Shown here one piece after another: positions 1 through 6,229 of a stretch of 22,178 bases of DNA (its first letter is position 1; the number at the start of each line of letters is the position of its first letter). Both the position numbers and the translations under genes were made by a program. The notes beneath the pieces are model-generated. The model had not been told where the DNA came from, ran no database searches, and worked only from the letters and a program-made list of their open reading frames with translations. Source of the DNA: a virus; IMG/VR virus record IMGVR_UViG_3300031951_001321, positions 1 to 22,178 of that record; one strand, 5' to 3'.

Positions 1-576
1 CATTGCTAACATTTCCAAATAACTCATTCCCCCTAAAAACTCAGAATGTTGACCTAACTCCATATGGTCGTTTGGCGATGGCGTAGCCGTACAACAAAGC
101 TTGTATGGTGTGTTTTTAAACAATTCTAAAATTAATGACGAAACTTTTCCATCTCTACCTTTTAAAATACTACTTTCATCTAAAACTACTCCAGAGTATT
201 TGGAAACATTAATATTTTTTAATTGGTCGTAATTATTAATTTGATTTTCTTTGCTATCTGTTGCAAACCAATCAATTTTAATTCCAAACTTTAAACCCTC
301 TTTTATTGTTTGCTCACAAATTGCTAACGGAGCTAATAATAAAACTGGTTTTTTTGTTTTTTTGCTTACTTGTTTTGACCATTCTAATTGACAAAAAGTC
401 TTACCTAATCCACAATCAAAAAATAATGCAAACTTTCCCTTTTGCAAAGCTACTTTAACGCCAAATTTTTGAAAGTCTTTTAAATCTTTGTGTAGTTTTT
501 TTTCGCTTATTTCAAATCCACTTTCAATAAATGTTTTTCGTTTCTTTTCCAAAAAATCTAAATACTCATTACTCAT
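1..576 (-). CDS. SNF2/DEAD-like phage helicase, N-terminal part (runs off the left edge)
   Basis: An open frame of 192 codons starts at the ATG at 576-574 and stays open to base 1, so the C-terminal helicase lobe lies outside the window. Helicase superfamily 2 motifs appear in order: a Walker A-like segment FFDCGLGKT (residues 52-60), motif Ia VLLLAPLAICEQT (78-90), a Walker B/DExx box VVLDESSILK (130-139) and motif III TATP (163-166). The DES-x-LK form of motif II resembles the SNF2-like helicases often found beside phage recombinases. The start overlaps the stop of the upstream nuclease in an ATGA arrangement, which implies translational coupling and supports this start. It probably uses ATP to translocate on or remodel DNA in phage replication or recombination. 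The family assignment is firm; the exact role is inferred from the neighbouring nuclease and RecT-like protein. Confidence 0.85.
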   Translation of the reverse strand, partial: MSNEYLDFLEKKRKTFIESGFEISEKKLHKDLKDFQKFGVKVALQKGKFALFFDCGLGKTFCQLEWSKQVSKKTKKPVLLLAPLAICEQTIKEGLKFGIKIDWFATDSKENQINNYDQLKNINVSKYSGVVLDESSILKGRDGKVSSLILELFKNTPYKLCCTATPSPNDHMELGQHSEFLGGMSYLEMLAM

Positions 577-1322
577 TTCTTTTCAATTAATTCGTTTAAC
601 AATTTATTTGCATCGATAACCCTTTTGGCTAAATAGATTTTATCTTCAATAGGAACTTCAAATCTAAATTTTGTCATACTTGGAAAATCCGAATGACTTG
701 GTATAAATGGTAAATCGTATAAATCACGTTCTACTACAAAGCGGTATTTGTACGGATCATCTTTTATATGCTTTTCAATGTAATCGGTATTTTCGACTAA
801 ATCCCGCATTTCAAGTAGATTTTCTTCCGTTGGCATAAACGCAATAGCTTCTCCAAATTTAGTGTTATGAATACAACTGTTTGATACTATCTGCCAATAC
901 TCATCTTTGAAATCTTTTTTGAATGCTTCAATACTTTTCTTTTTTAGGCATTCGGTATAGTCCATGTGATTGTCCATTTGGTACGCTTTCAATTCAGAAA
1001 CACAACCGCCTTGAATTTTGACTTGGAAATCTTCCGAACCACTCCAAAAGTCATACTTTGGATGTACAGTTGTTTTGTCAACTATTAACTCGTAATCATT
1101 ACCTAGTTGCCAATGTACCCATACTTCCCACAACTTGCCCCAATTCAATTCCCACTTGTTCACGGGTAAATTTATCCCACGTCCAATTAAAAGCTCTTTT
1201 TTACGTTGGTTAATGTAAGTTATTGCACCAGAACCAAAATTATATTTTCCTTTGCCCTCAACAGTTAAAACCGATATTTTACTTGAAGTAAAACGAGCTA
1301 CTCTATTTGCTTTGTTGTTCAT
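573..1322 (-). CDS. YqaJ-like PD-(D/E)XK exonuclease (phage recombination)
   Basis: A 249-residue protein with the layout of a YqaJ/lambda-exonuclease-type viral recombinase nuclease. Candidate catalytic residues: Glu66 in GKLWE, Asp98 in the FWSGSED segment (92-98), and Glu110 and Lys112 in the following strand SELKAY, which together make the PD-(D/E)XK signature. Gln144 in EYWQ fits the helical Gln motif seen in this family. Such enzymes resect one strand of linear double-stranded DNA so that a partner annealing protein can load on the other. That partner is probably the RecT-like protein encoded two genes upstream (1502-2233). The first 20 bases overlap the end of the 69-residue ORF, and the stop overlaps the helicase start. 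The motif reading is by eye; that it is a nuclease is likely, exonuclease polarity is not visible. Confidence 0.72.
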   Translation of the reverse strand: MNNKANRVARFTSSKISVLTVEGKGKYNFGSGAITYINQRKKELLIGRGINLPVNKWELNWGKLWEVWVHWQLGNDYELIVDKTTVHPKYDFWSGSEDFQVKIQGGCVSELKAYQMDNHMDYTECLKKKSIEAFKKDFKDEYWQIVSNSCIHNTKFGEAIAFMPTEENLLEMRDLVENTDYIEKHIKDDPYKYRFVVERDLYDLPFIPSHSDFPSMTKFRFEVPIEDKIYLAKRVIDANKLLNELIEKK

Positions 1323-1512
1323 TTTCTAAAATTTTGAGTTCGATTTCTTCTACAGTTTCAGTCGAATAATATCCTACTACATCTTGTTTTCTTTGTACTG
1401 ATATTTCACTTTTGTTTTGTTGCCCATTATGAGGACAAACTGTAATTATATTTTTAACTCTAATTACGTGAAAACCGCCAATACATTTTACTTTGATAAA
1501 TTTACTTTTCAT
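1303..1512 (-). CDS. Small conserved phage protein, unknown function (FlbD-like beta fold possible)
   Basis: A 69-residue protein with alternating hydrophobic strands, then a segment ending in TVEEIELKI. The general pattern (a basic N-terminal strand, a segment VKNIITVCPH, then a C-terminal VEEIE helix) resembles small FlbD-like or phage proteins with a compact beta fold, but I cannot assign a family firmly. It contains two cysteines (residues 10 and 26) and His27, too few to claim a zinc site. It overlaps the RecT-like gene at its start (about 11 bases) and the nuclease gene at its end (20 bases), so it belongs to the recombination operon and is probably translationally coupled to both. That it is a real gene is supported by this packing. 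Confidence 0.6.
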   Translation of the reverse strand: MKSKFIKVKCIGGFHVIRVKNIITVCPHNGQQNKSEISVQRKQDVVGYYSTETVEEIELKILENEQQSK

Positions 1513-2233
1513 TTTTCAATTTATTAAGTTGATAAATAACTTTGTCATATTCTGCTACAACTTTGTTTTGGATAACGTTTTCAATGTGGTTTAAATCCCC
1601 AACACCTAATAACTCTTTTTTGAGTTCGAATAGTTCCTTTACTTTTTCAAGTTTTGTTACATCTTCAAAGTCGGTATCAATAGTTCCCATAACATCTTTA
1701 ACTTCTTCTACTGATTGCATTCCGTTTAGAATATCTGGAGCGTACAATCTACCGAAAAAAGATGCTGCACGATATTGGAACATTAATTCCGGCATTGTTT
1801 TCCACTTTGAACCCGTTTTACTTAACCAACCCTCTGACTTTACCATTAACCAAGTTACTAATGGACCAGTAATTCTATTTCCGTCGAAATCTTCTGTGTA
1901 GGCTCTACAACCATATTCATCTGACTTTACATCATTACCAACAAACTCAAATTTTAATGGTTTAAAACGTCCGCATGAGTTTAATGCAGCAATAATAAAC
2001 GAACTTCTCCAACTTGGTTTGCCTTGGATAATATCGAGGTTTTGCATTACCATAAAAGGACTAACTCCGATACGTGTTGCCATTTCCAAAGCAATCATAG
2101 TATTTGGAATATTGTTTTTGTACGCTTGTGGAACTAAATCCGAACTACAAAGCCCTTTTGCAATTCTTTGACCATCTTCGAATGATGCTATTGTACTAAA
2201 TATTGAAGCATCTGTTTTAGCTAAATTTGACAT
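1502..2233 (-). CDS. RecT-like single-strand annealing protein (probable)
   Basis: A 243-residue protein. The core segment from LVPQAYKN (33-40), through NTMIALEMATRIGVSPFMVMQ (44-64) and KPSWRSSFIIAALNSCGRF (72-90), to GSKWKTMPELMFQYRAASFF (141-160) matches what I recall of phage proteins annotated as RecT-family recombinases. Conserved-looking features are the SPFMVMQNL helix, the GCRAY strand near residue 108, and the Trp-Lys-Thr-Met-Pro-Glu-Leu-Met block. Such proteins bind single-stranded DNA and anneal complementary strands. The neighbourhood supports the call: a DUF1351-like protein directly upstream (3 bases from its stop) and a YqaJ-like nuclease and helicase downstream. The C-terminal 50 residues are charged and probably helical. 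The family call rests on motif memory and context, so a more distant annealing family is possible. Confidence 0.65.
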   Translation of the reverse strand: MSNLAKTDASIFSTIASFEDGQRIAKGLCSSDLVPQAYKNNIPNTMIALEMATRIGVSPFMVMQNLDIIQGKPSWRSSFIIAALNSCGRFKPLKFEFVGNDVKSDEYGCRAYTEDFDGNRITGPLVTWLMVKSEGWLSKTGSKWKTMPELMFQYRAASFFGRLYAPDILNGMQSVEEVKDVMGTIDTDFEDVTKLEKVKELFELKKELLGVGDLNHIENVIQNKVVAEYDKVIYQLNKLKNEK

Positions 2234-2235
2234 AA

Positions 2236-3516
2236 TTACAACTCTTTTAATTCGGTTAATAATTCTGATTTTACCATAGCGATTTTAAAATTGGCTCTTT
2301 CGATAAAATCTTTTATTTCTTTGTTTTCGGTTTCTAAATGCAAATCAGCAAAATAAACTTCAAAGCTTTCTGAAATTATTTTTTTGTCATTTGCCAAACG
2401 TTTAATTCTCGCTTTGTTTTCTGCTTCGGCTTTCTTTTGTTCAGCAGCAGCTCTTTTTTCAGCTTCTTGTTGTGCTTTTTCGTTGGCTTCTTTTTGCGCC
2501 TTTGCATCAGCAATAGACTTTTTAGTATCAGATAAAATTTGCTCAAATTCTGTTATTGAAGCGTTGTAAACTGTTTCGGTGTTTATAAAAATATCGACAA
2601 AATCATTATGGTTCATTCCTACGTTTTCGCCAAAAACAAAACCAATTTCTGCAAGTCGATTTTTTCTAACCTCAAACTGTTCATCTTTTTGCCTTTTGAT
2701 TTCAGCATTACGTTTGGTTTGTTCTTGTTCTTCTTTTGATTTTTTAATATCAGAAAGAACTTCTTCAAATTCTAAAGAACTTGCATTTTCAATAAATGAT
2801 TTTTGATAAAATGTAACTCTTTCTTTTGCCATAAAGCTATCATTATGCAAATCAAATCCAACTTCTTTCAATCGATTAACACGAACCTGAAACAATTCCT
2901 TTTTCAAATCTTCACGCTCTTTGCGTTCTTTTTCTCTTTGAGTTAAATCATTGGTTTTGTTCATCAAATCGTTTGAAACTCGAGATTTCATTTGCTCAAA
3001 CATAACGTCGTACTCCTCAAAGTCAAAATCAGTTTCAAGCAAGTTTGCAACTTCTTGAGTAGTTCCTAAAATCGTATCAAAAGTAATTTTTTGAATTACA
3101 GAATAACATTGCGTTTCGATTTCGTTAATCTTAGATTTAATTCCGTCGATACGCTCTTGCTCTAAGCGTTCTTTTTCGGCTTTTTCAGCTTCTTTAATGT
3201 TTTCCCAACGCTTCACTTCACTTTGTTGTTTTTCTTCAAACGGTAGCGTTATTTCGATTAATTTTTTGGTTTTTTCACCTACTGACTTCCTAAAGTTTGA
3301 AAGTTTTGAAGCAATTAGCTTTTCTTGGTTTTCTAATGCAGTACGTCCTTTGACTAATGCCGTACGATGCGCCTTTGCTTGTTCATAGGTTTTATTGTCG
3401 ATAATCTCAACAAATGGATTTGATTTTACTAACTCTTTTTGAGTAGTTTCAAACGTTGCTAATTCTGGTAATTGGTTAACGTTTAATTCATCTAAATTTA
3501 ATACTTCTTTGCTCAT
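2236..3516 (-). CDS. DUF1351-like coiled-coil phage recombination accessory protein with internal repeat
   Basis: A 426-residue, highly charged Lys/Glu/Gln-rich protein, mostly helical with long coiled-coil stretches (about residues 95-130, 190-210, 255-285 and 330-375). The N-terminal part (residues 33-105, with NPFVEIIDNKTYEQAKAHR followed by a long Lys/Arg helix) resembles phage DUF1351-type proteins, which commonly sit next to RecT. The C-terminal half holds two similar blocks of about 60 residues. Block one (209-268) starts VRVNRLKEVGFDL and ends EEVLSDIKKS; block two (281-340) starts VRKNRLAEIGFVF and ends EQILSDTKKS. An earlier region near 128-187 may be a third, decayed copy. The gene ends 2 bases before the RecT-like start. 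Biochemical role is unknown; a scaffold or loader for the annealing protein is an inference from position only. Confidence 0.6.
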   Translation of the reverse strand: MSKEVLNLDELNVNQLPELATFETTQKELVKSNPFVEIIDNKTYEQAKAHRTALVKGRTALENQEKLIASKLSNFRKSVGEKTKKLIEITLPFEEKQQSEVKRWENIKEAEKAEKERLEQERIDGIKSKINEIETQCYSVIQKITFDTILGTTQEVANLLETDFDFEEYDVMFEQMKSRVSNDLMNKTNDLTQREKERKEREDLKKELFQVRVNRLKEVGFDLHNDSFMAKERVTFYQKSFIENASSLEFEEVLSDIKKSKEEQEQTKRNAEIKRQKDEQFEVRKNRLAEIGFVFGENVGMNHNDFVDIFINTETVYNASITEFEQILSDTKKSIADAKAQKEANEKAQQEAEKRAAAEQKKAEAENKARIKRLANDKKIISESFEVYFADLHLETENKEIKDFIERANFKIAMVKSELLTELKEL

Positions 3517-3528
3517 TGTTTTGGGTTT

Positions 3529-3684
3529 TTATAAAGGTTTAACACTTTGAATTTTTCTAAATACTGTGCGACTATTTACGAAATCAATTAACGCTTGTAG
3601 TTCGTTTTCGGCTTCAACTACTTTCTCTACATCAGTTGAAACGTCGTTGCGTTCCGTCCAAAAAGTGATAACATACTTATTCAT
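3529..3684 (-). CDS. 51-residue phage protein, unknown function
   Basis: A short frame starting at the ATG at 3684-3682 and ending with TAA at 3529-3531. It encodes 51 residues beginning MNKYVITFWTERNDV and ending VKPL. The pattern (an N-terminal strand YVITFW, then an acidic helix VEKVVEAENELQALIDFV) is typical of small soluble phage proteins, but I recognise no family. The start overlaps the end of the HTH gene by 8 bases in another frame, and the stop lies 12 bases before the next ORF (ATG at 3516), so it fills an otherwise empty gap in a compact operon. That packing is the main support for its being a gene. Confidence 0.55.
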   Translation of the reverse strand: MNKYVITFWTERNDVSTDVEKVVEAENELQALIDFVNSRTVFRKIQSVKPL

Positions 3685-3991
3685 TGCTTTCAATTTCTTT
3701 TACAATATCCATAAACTTACAATCGTAATCTTTCATAAATTCACGGATAAACACTAATACTGCTGGTGGCTTTTGCCATTCACATAACGCCTTAAATACG
3801 TCCGTTTCTGGATTTTCTTTTACAATGTAAAACAAAACAGAAACTACATCGGGAGCTACTTTTTCCCAATTCACAAACGTTTGTTTCGATAATCCAAATT
3901 CATCCGCTACGGTGGAAATCCTAACCGTTTCTTTTGTGCGCTTGGAATGTTCTAATAAAAATGACTTCACGTCAATAACTACTTTTTTCAT
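3677..3991 (-). CDS. HTH-domain DNA-binding protein (small phage regulator, probable)
   Basis: A 104-residue protein with a predicted helix-turn-helix at about residues 24-45: RISTVADEFGLSKQTFVNWE has the A-x-x-F-G-L-S-x-x-T spacing of a Cro/MerR-like HTH followed by a Trp-Glu. The remainder (46-104) is helical and contains PDVVSVLFYIVKEN and a Cys/Trp pair near residues 70-72. There is no catalytic motif. It lies third in the early operon, downstream of a promoter that carries a perfect palindrome at 4470-4490, so it could be an autoregulator of that operon, but nothing in the sequence proves that it binds there. A replication initiator or a nucleoid-type protein are alternatives. Confidence 0.55.
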   Translation of the reverse strand: MKKVVIDVKSFLLEHSKRTKETVRISTVADEFGLSKQTFVNWEKVAPDVVSVLFYIVKENPETDVFKALCEWQKPPAVLVFIREFMKDYDCKFMDIVKEIESNE

Positions 3992-4000
3992 ATAATGGTT

Positions 4001-4234
4001 TTAAATGTTATACTCTTTTTCTACTTCCGATAATGGCAAATCAAACAAAGGATTTTTCACATCAATATTTTTAGGAATTTCGCCTTTTATTTCTATAACT
4101 TTTGGATACAAATCGCATCTTTTAAGTTCGTTTGGGTTTTGGTTTTTAGTTTCTAAAATAGACTTTAATCTTTTAAAATCATTTCTAAAAACTAACTCTT
4201 GTATGGTTGCTGATTTTAATTGTACTACTCGCAT
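4001..4234 (-). CDS. 77-residue early-operon protein, unknown function
   Basis: A small protein with a basic N-terminal half (a helix-rich stretch to about residue 30, with NDFKRLKSILE) and a C-terminal part containing LYPKVIEIKGEIPK and ending in an acidic tail EVEKEYNI. I do not recognise it. The ATG lies 2 bases after the stop of the first gene of the operon, and its stop is 9 bases from the HTH gene. There is no signal peptide and no membrane segment. Likely a host-takeover or accessory protein of the kind phages carry at the head of early operons, but that is guesswork from position. Confidence 0.5.
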   Translation of the reverse strand: MRVVQLKSATIQELVFRNDFKRLKSILETKNQNPNELKRCDLYPKVIEIKGEIPKNIDVKNPLFDLPLSEVEKEYNI

Positions 4235-4236
4235 AA

Positions 4237-4443
4237 TTATTGATTTTCTTTTTCGTAGAAGTATTGGTCATCATAAGTAGCAAAAACTACTTTGTCCTTA
4301 AAAAGCCAATACCTAGTAGTATTTGAATTATTAAAAGAAACACTTTTTGTTCCTTTTTTTACGAATGTTCCGAAATCTTTAAAATCGGTATCGAAGTAAT
4401 AAACTTTGCCTATTACTAAATCTTTGTAGTGTACTTTTTTCAT
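4237..4443 (-). CDS. First gene of the early operon: 68-residue protein, unknown function
   Basis: I choose the ATG at 4443-4441, giving 68 residues starting MKKVHYKDLVIGKVYYFD. An upstream in-frame GTG at 4467-4465 would add 8 residues, but it overlaps the TAnnTTTG promoter box (4467-4474) and would lie at or before the expected transcription start, so I reject it. The protein is rich in Tyr, Phe, Lys and Asp with alternating hydrophobic residues (KVYYFD, SVSFNN, RYWLFK, KVVFATYDD), suggesting a small beta-barrel such as an SH3-like fold. No known family is recognised. It is the first product expected from the 4467-4497 promoter, with a leader of only about 15-20 bases. Confidence 0.55.
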   Translation of the reverse strand: MKKVHYKDLVIGKVYYFDTDFKDFGTFVKKGTKSVSFNNSNTTRYWLFKDKVVFATYDDQYFYEKENQ

Positions 4444-4466
4444 TTTGTTAATTGTTTTAGACTTCA

Positions 4467-4497
4467 CAAAAGTAAAAATAATTTTTACTTATGCAAA
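4467..4497 (-). promoter_or_regulatory. Bacteroidota-type promoter of the early operon
   Basis: On the minus strand, TTTG (4497-4494) is followed after exactly 19 bases by TACTTTTG (4474-4467), an exact match to the Bacteroidota/Flavobacterium consensus TTTG-N19-TAnnTTTG. Transcription would begin around 4460 and the first ATG is at 4443. It lies immediately downstream of the virion-operon terminator, so it begins an independent transcription unit. Confidence 0.75.
4470..4490. promoter_or_regulatory. Perfect palindrome within the promoter, probable operator
   Basis: A 21-base perfect inverted repeat: arms AAGTAAAAAT and ATTTTTACTT (10 bases each) around one central A. It covers the 3' part of the promoter spacer and five bases of the -7 box, an ideal place for a repressor to block polymerase. 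A further copy of the half-site AGTAAAA lies upstream of the -33 element at about 4504-4510. Which protein binds is unknown; the HTH protein of the same operon is one candidate. Confidence 0.55.
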
Positions 4498-4514
4498 CAT
4501 TTTTTTTACTTTTT

Positions 4515-4553
4515 TTTATAAAAACAAAAAACCCCGAAATAATTCGAGGTTTT
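4515..4553 (-). terminator. Intrinsic terminator of the virion operon
   Basis: Arms 4528-4538 and 4543-4553 with a 4-base loop. Read on the minus strand the stem is 11 pairs, including one G-U wobble that would be a mismatch in plus-strand RNA, and it is followed by a T-rich tract (GGTTTTTTGTTTTTATA). The wobble and the T tract both point to use by leftward transcripts. It lies 28 bases beyond the stop of the spike gene. Confidence 0.82.
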
Positions 4554-4580
4554 AAGTGTCGTCTAAAACAATGAAAAAAA

Positions 4581-5075
4581 TTACTTCAACTTTACAGTTT
4601 CACTCTTTGCGTTATCGATGTTTATGGCTACATCCGCTCTAGGATAAGCACCTCCAAGTGTTTGTATTGCAGTCTGTATTTTTGTGAGTTCAATATTAAG
4701 CAAATTAACCGAATTATCCAAACCCGTTTTTAATGGCTCAAATCGTACCGTTGTATATTGGTTGCCGTTCATTTCTAAAGTACCGTTATTCTTTAACCAA
4801 AGGAATGTTTTTTCAACACCTTGCGCATCCTTTGAATAAAGTCTTATTTCGCCACTTTGCGCTAATTTATTGTTATCGATGTAACCAATAACAACACTTT
4901 CACTATCATTTGAAGTCGTAGCGTGTATAGCTGTCATTCCTTTTATTGGATTTGTATCAATACCAAAAGGCACACAATCCGAAGCTGTTTTGGCTCCAGA
5001 AATAGAAAATATTTTTATAATTCGTTTACCAAGTGCATTAATCGTAGCACTATCAAATTTGCTAAATGTTATCAT
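4581..5075 (-). CDS. Baseplate spike/puncturing protein, Mu gp45-like
   Basis: A 164-residue protein matching the Mu gp45 type of short membrane-piercing spike. The OB-fold-like part is at about 30-80, with ASDCVPFGIDTNPIKGM, VVIGYIDNNK and SGEIRLYS, the last corresponding to the PGE-x-x-x-YS strand of this family. It is followed by a beta strand region FLWLKNNGTLEMNG (91-104). The remaining 60 residues look like a short helix plus beta tip, ending in Lys. I do not see the HxH iron-binding apex known from P2 gpV-type spikes; His51 is the only histidine. It follows the hub gene by 2 bases and is the last gene before the operon terminator. It forms the trimeric needle at the centre of the baseplate and interacts with the gpP-like hub. 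Confidence 0.72.
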   Translation of the reverse strand: MITFSKFDSATINALGKRIIKIFSISGAKTASDCVPFGIDTNPIKGMTAIHATTSNDSESVVIGYIDNNKLAQSGEIRLYSKDAQGVEKTFLWLKNNGTLEMNGNQYTTVRFEPLKTGLDNSVNLLNIELTKIQTAIQTLGGAYPRADVAINIDNAKSETVKLK

Positions 5076-5077
5076 AG

Positions 5078-6169
5078 TTAATTATGTCTTTGATGCGATT
5101 CGTAAAAAAATAAAATGTTTTTCGGAACTTTCCCGCTATAAGTTTCGGGCAACCTCAACTGTAAATCAGTCGTTTCTTCTTTTTCGTTAAAATTTAACGT
5201 TACCTCTGAAATCATATAACGAGAATACGCAAAGGAATATGTACCGTGTTCATGTGTGTTTACAATATCACCAGGAAACAAGTCATCAAACAATCCTACT
5301 AATTTAACCGTGCGTGTAATGTTTTGCAATTCCGAAGCAAGTTCATAATCTGCTGCTTTTTTTGTGTCCGTATCACTTCCAGAACTTAAAACTTTCGTTG
5401 TAGGACGATATTTTCCTATCAATGGGTTAATAGCCTTGTCGACGTTAGAAACTCCCGCATTTTCTTCACTAGGTTGCCGTACTACGTTAATTTCAGAGTG
5501 CATACCTTGTCCGTTATAATCTGAACCCATTTCAAGTGTATTTTCAGAATTAAAAAAGTACTTTGGTTTAGCGTTGTCATTTGGTTTGAATAAAACCACA
5601 TTACCGTCAAAATCATGCGAAAGAAGTATATTTCTTTGAGCGCATAATTTAGCCAAATATCCTTTGACTGTATCGGTTGGACTTGCGACTGTTTTTGGAT
5701 ACAATACATTGGCTTTTTCTTCCGTAGTTAATCCTTCGGTTTCAGTTCCTTTTACGTTTACATTTCCCGCATTACTTCCGATTTTCAATCCTATACCGTA
5801 AGCATTACACAATTTTTCAGCTATTTGTTTTAACGACAAACTTGTATTTTCCAATGGGTACATCTTTGGTGGGATTGTAACATCTTCTAAAATTCCACTT
5901 TTTGAATATCCCGAAATATTAACCAAATTAAATTCTTTGTTTGATCTGAAAGAATGATTTAAAATCGTTCCCGTGAAAATCTTTTTTTCTTTTGAGTTAA
6001 AGATTTCAATATCCAAATATTGAAGCGGTTTAAACAATTCTTTGTGTAAATCGTTTTCGGGATTAAAACGGCACGACAAAGAGAAAGTACTAGCAATGCT
6101 ATCTAATTTTAAGGAAATTGAACCCGAAGTAAAAAAGAATACATCTTGTTTATTTATTTTGACTAGCAT
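5078..6169 (-). CDS. Baseplate hub protein, Mu gpP / T4 gp27-like
   Basis: Using the ATG at 6169-6167 gives a 363-residue protein, close to Mu gpP (about 380). An in-frame GTG at 6208 would extend it by 13 residues, but that start lies inside the terminator hairpin at 6202-6225 and is unlikely. The N-terminal part (MLVKINKQDVFFFTSGSISL and later FSLSCRFNP) is the beta barrel of the gp27/gpD hub superfamily. The middle contains a peptide-like LSLKQIAEKLCNAYGI, typical of the family's first alpha-beta domain, and the C-terminal part has FPGDIVNTHEHGTYSFAYSRYMISEV, the second barrel. Trimers of this protein join the tail tube to the spike. Its neighbours, gpN-like upstream and the gp45-like spike downstream, are the expected partners. 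Confidence 0.75.
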   Translation of the reverse strand: MLVKINKQDVFFFTSGSISLKLDSIASTFSLSCRFNPENDLHKELFKPLQYLDIEIFNSKEKKIFTGTILNHSFRSNKEFNLVNISGYSKSGILEDVTIPPKMYPLENTSLSLKQIAEKLCNAYGIGLKIGSNAGNVNVKGTETEGLTTEEKANVLYPKTVASPTDTVKGYLAKLCAQRNILLSHDFDGNVVLFKPNDNAKPKYFFNSENTLEMGSDYNGQGMHSEINVVRQPSEENAGVSNVDKAINPLIGKYRPTTKVLSSGSDTDTKKAADYELASELQNITRTVKLVGLFDDLFPGDIVNTHEHGTYSFAYSRYMISEVTLNFNEKEETTDLQLRLPETYSGKVPKNILFFYESHQRHN

Positions 6170-6186
6170 AAGTATTTTATTTTGAG

Positions 6187-6194
6187 CAAAGTTA
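6187..6194 (-). promoter_or_regulatory. Possible TAnnTTTG promoter box ahead of the hub gene
   Basis: Minus-strand TAACTTTG matches the -7 box consensus and lies just after the 6195-6225 terminator and 17 bases before the hub ATG. No TTG or TTTG is found at 17-23 bases upstream (that interval is the hairpin), so the promoter is weakly supported and may be chance in AT-rich DNA. Confidence 0.25.
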
Positions 6195-6225
6195 AATAAA
6201 AAAAGCACTCGATAAGGAGTGCTTT
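6195..6225 (-). terminator. Intrinsic terminator inside the tail operon, between gpN and gpP
   Basis: A perfect 9-pair stem: arms 6202-6210 and 6217-6225 (AAAGCACTC / GAGTGCTTT) with loop GATAAG. On the minus strand it is followed by TTTTTTTATTT. It starts within 5 bases of the gpN stop. It looks like a full rho-independent terminator, though it lies in the middle of a set of genes that are all needed for one baseplate. Confidence 0.78.
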
Positions 6226-6229
6226 AATT

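Noticed and set aside
1542-1901. Plus-strand open frames such as this one, and those at 2384-2569, 2579-2806, 6935-7303, 13024-13302, 16289-16591 and 18903-19199
   Set aside because: They lie entirely opposite well-supported minus-strand genes, have odd composition (runs of Ser, Phe, Ala from antisense of coiled-coil or beta-rich genes) and no independent promoter or context. They are antisense shadows.
4444-4467. GTG at 4467-4465 as the start of the first early gene
   Set aside because: It overlaps the -7 box of the promoter and would need a transcript beginning upstream of that box. The ATG at 4443 fits the expected transcription start.
5482-5709. A 75-residue minus-strand frame inside the hub gene
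   Set aside because: It lies in another frame within the well-supported gpP-like gene and has no sign of its own start signal or domain.
6170-6208. GTG at 6208-6206 as the start of the gpP-like hub gene
   Set aside because: It is within the arm of the terminator hairpin, and the extra 13 residues are a hydrophobic stretch unlike the family's start. The ATG at 6169 is better.
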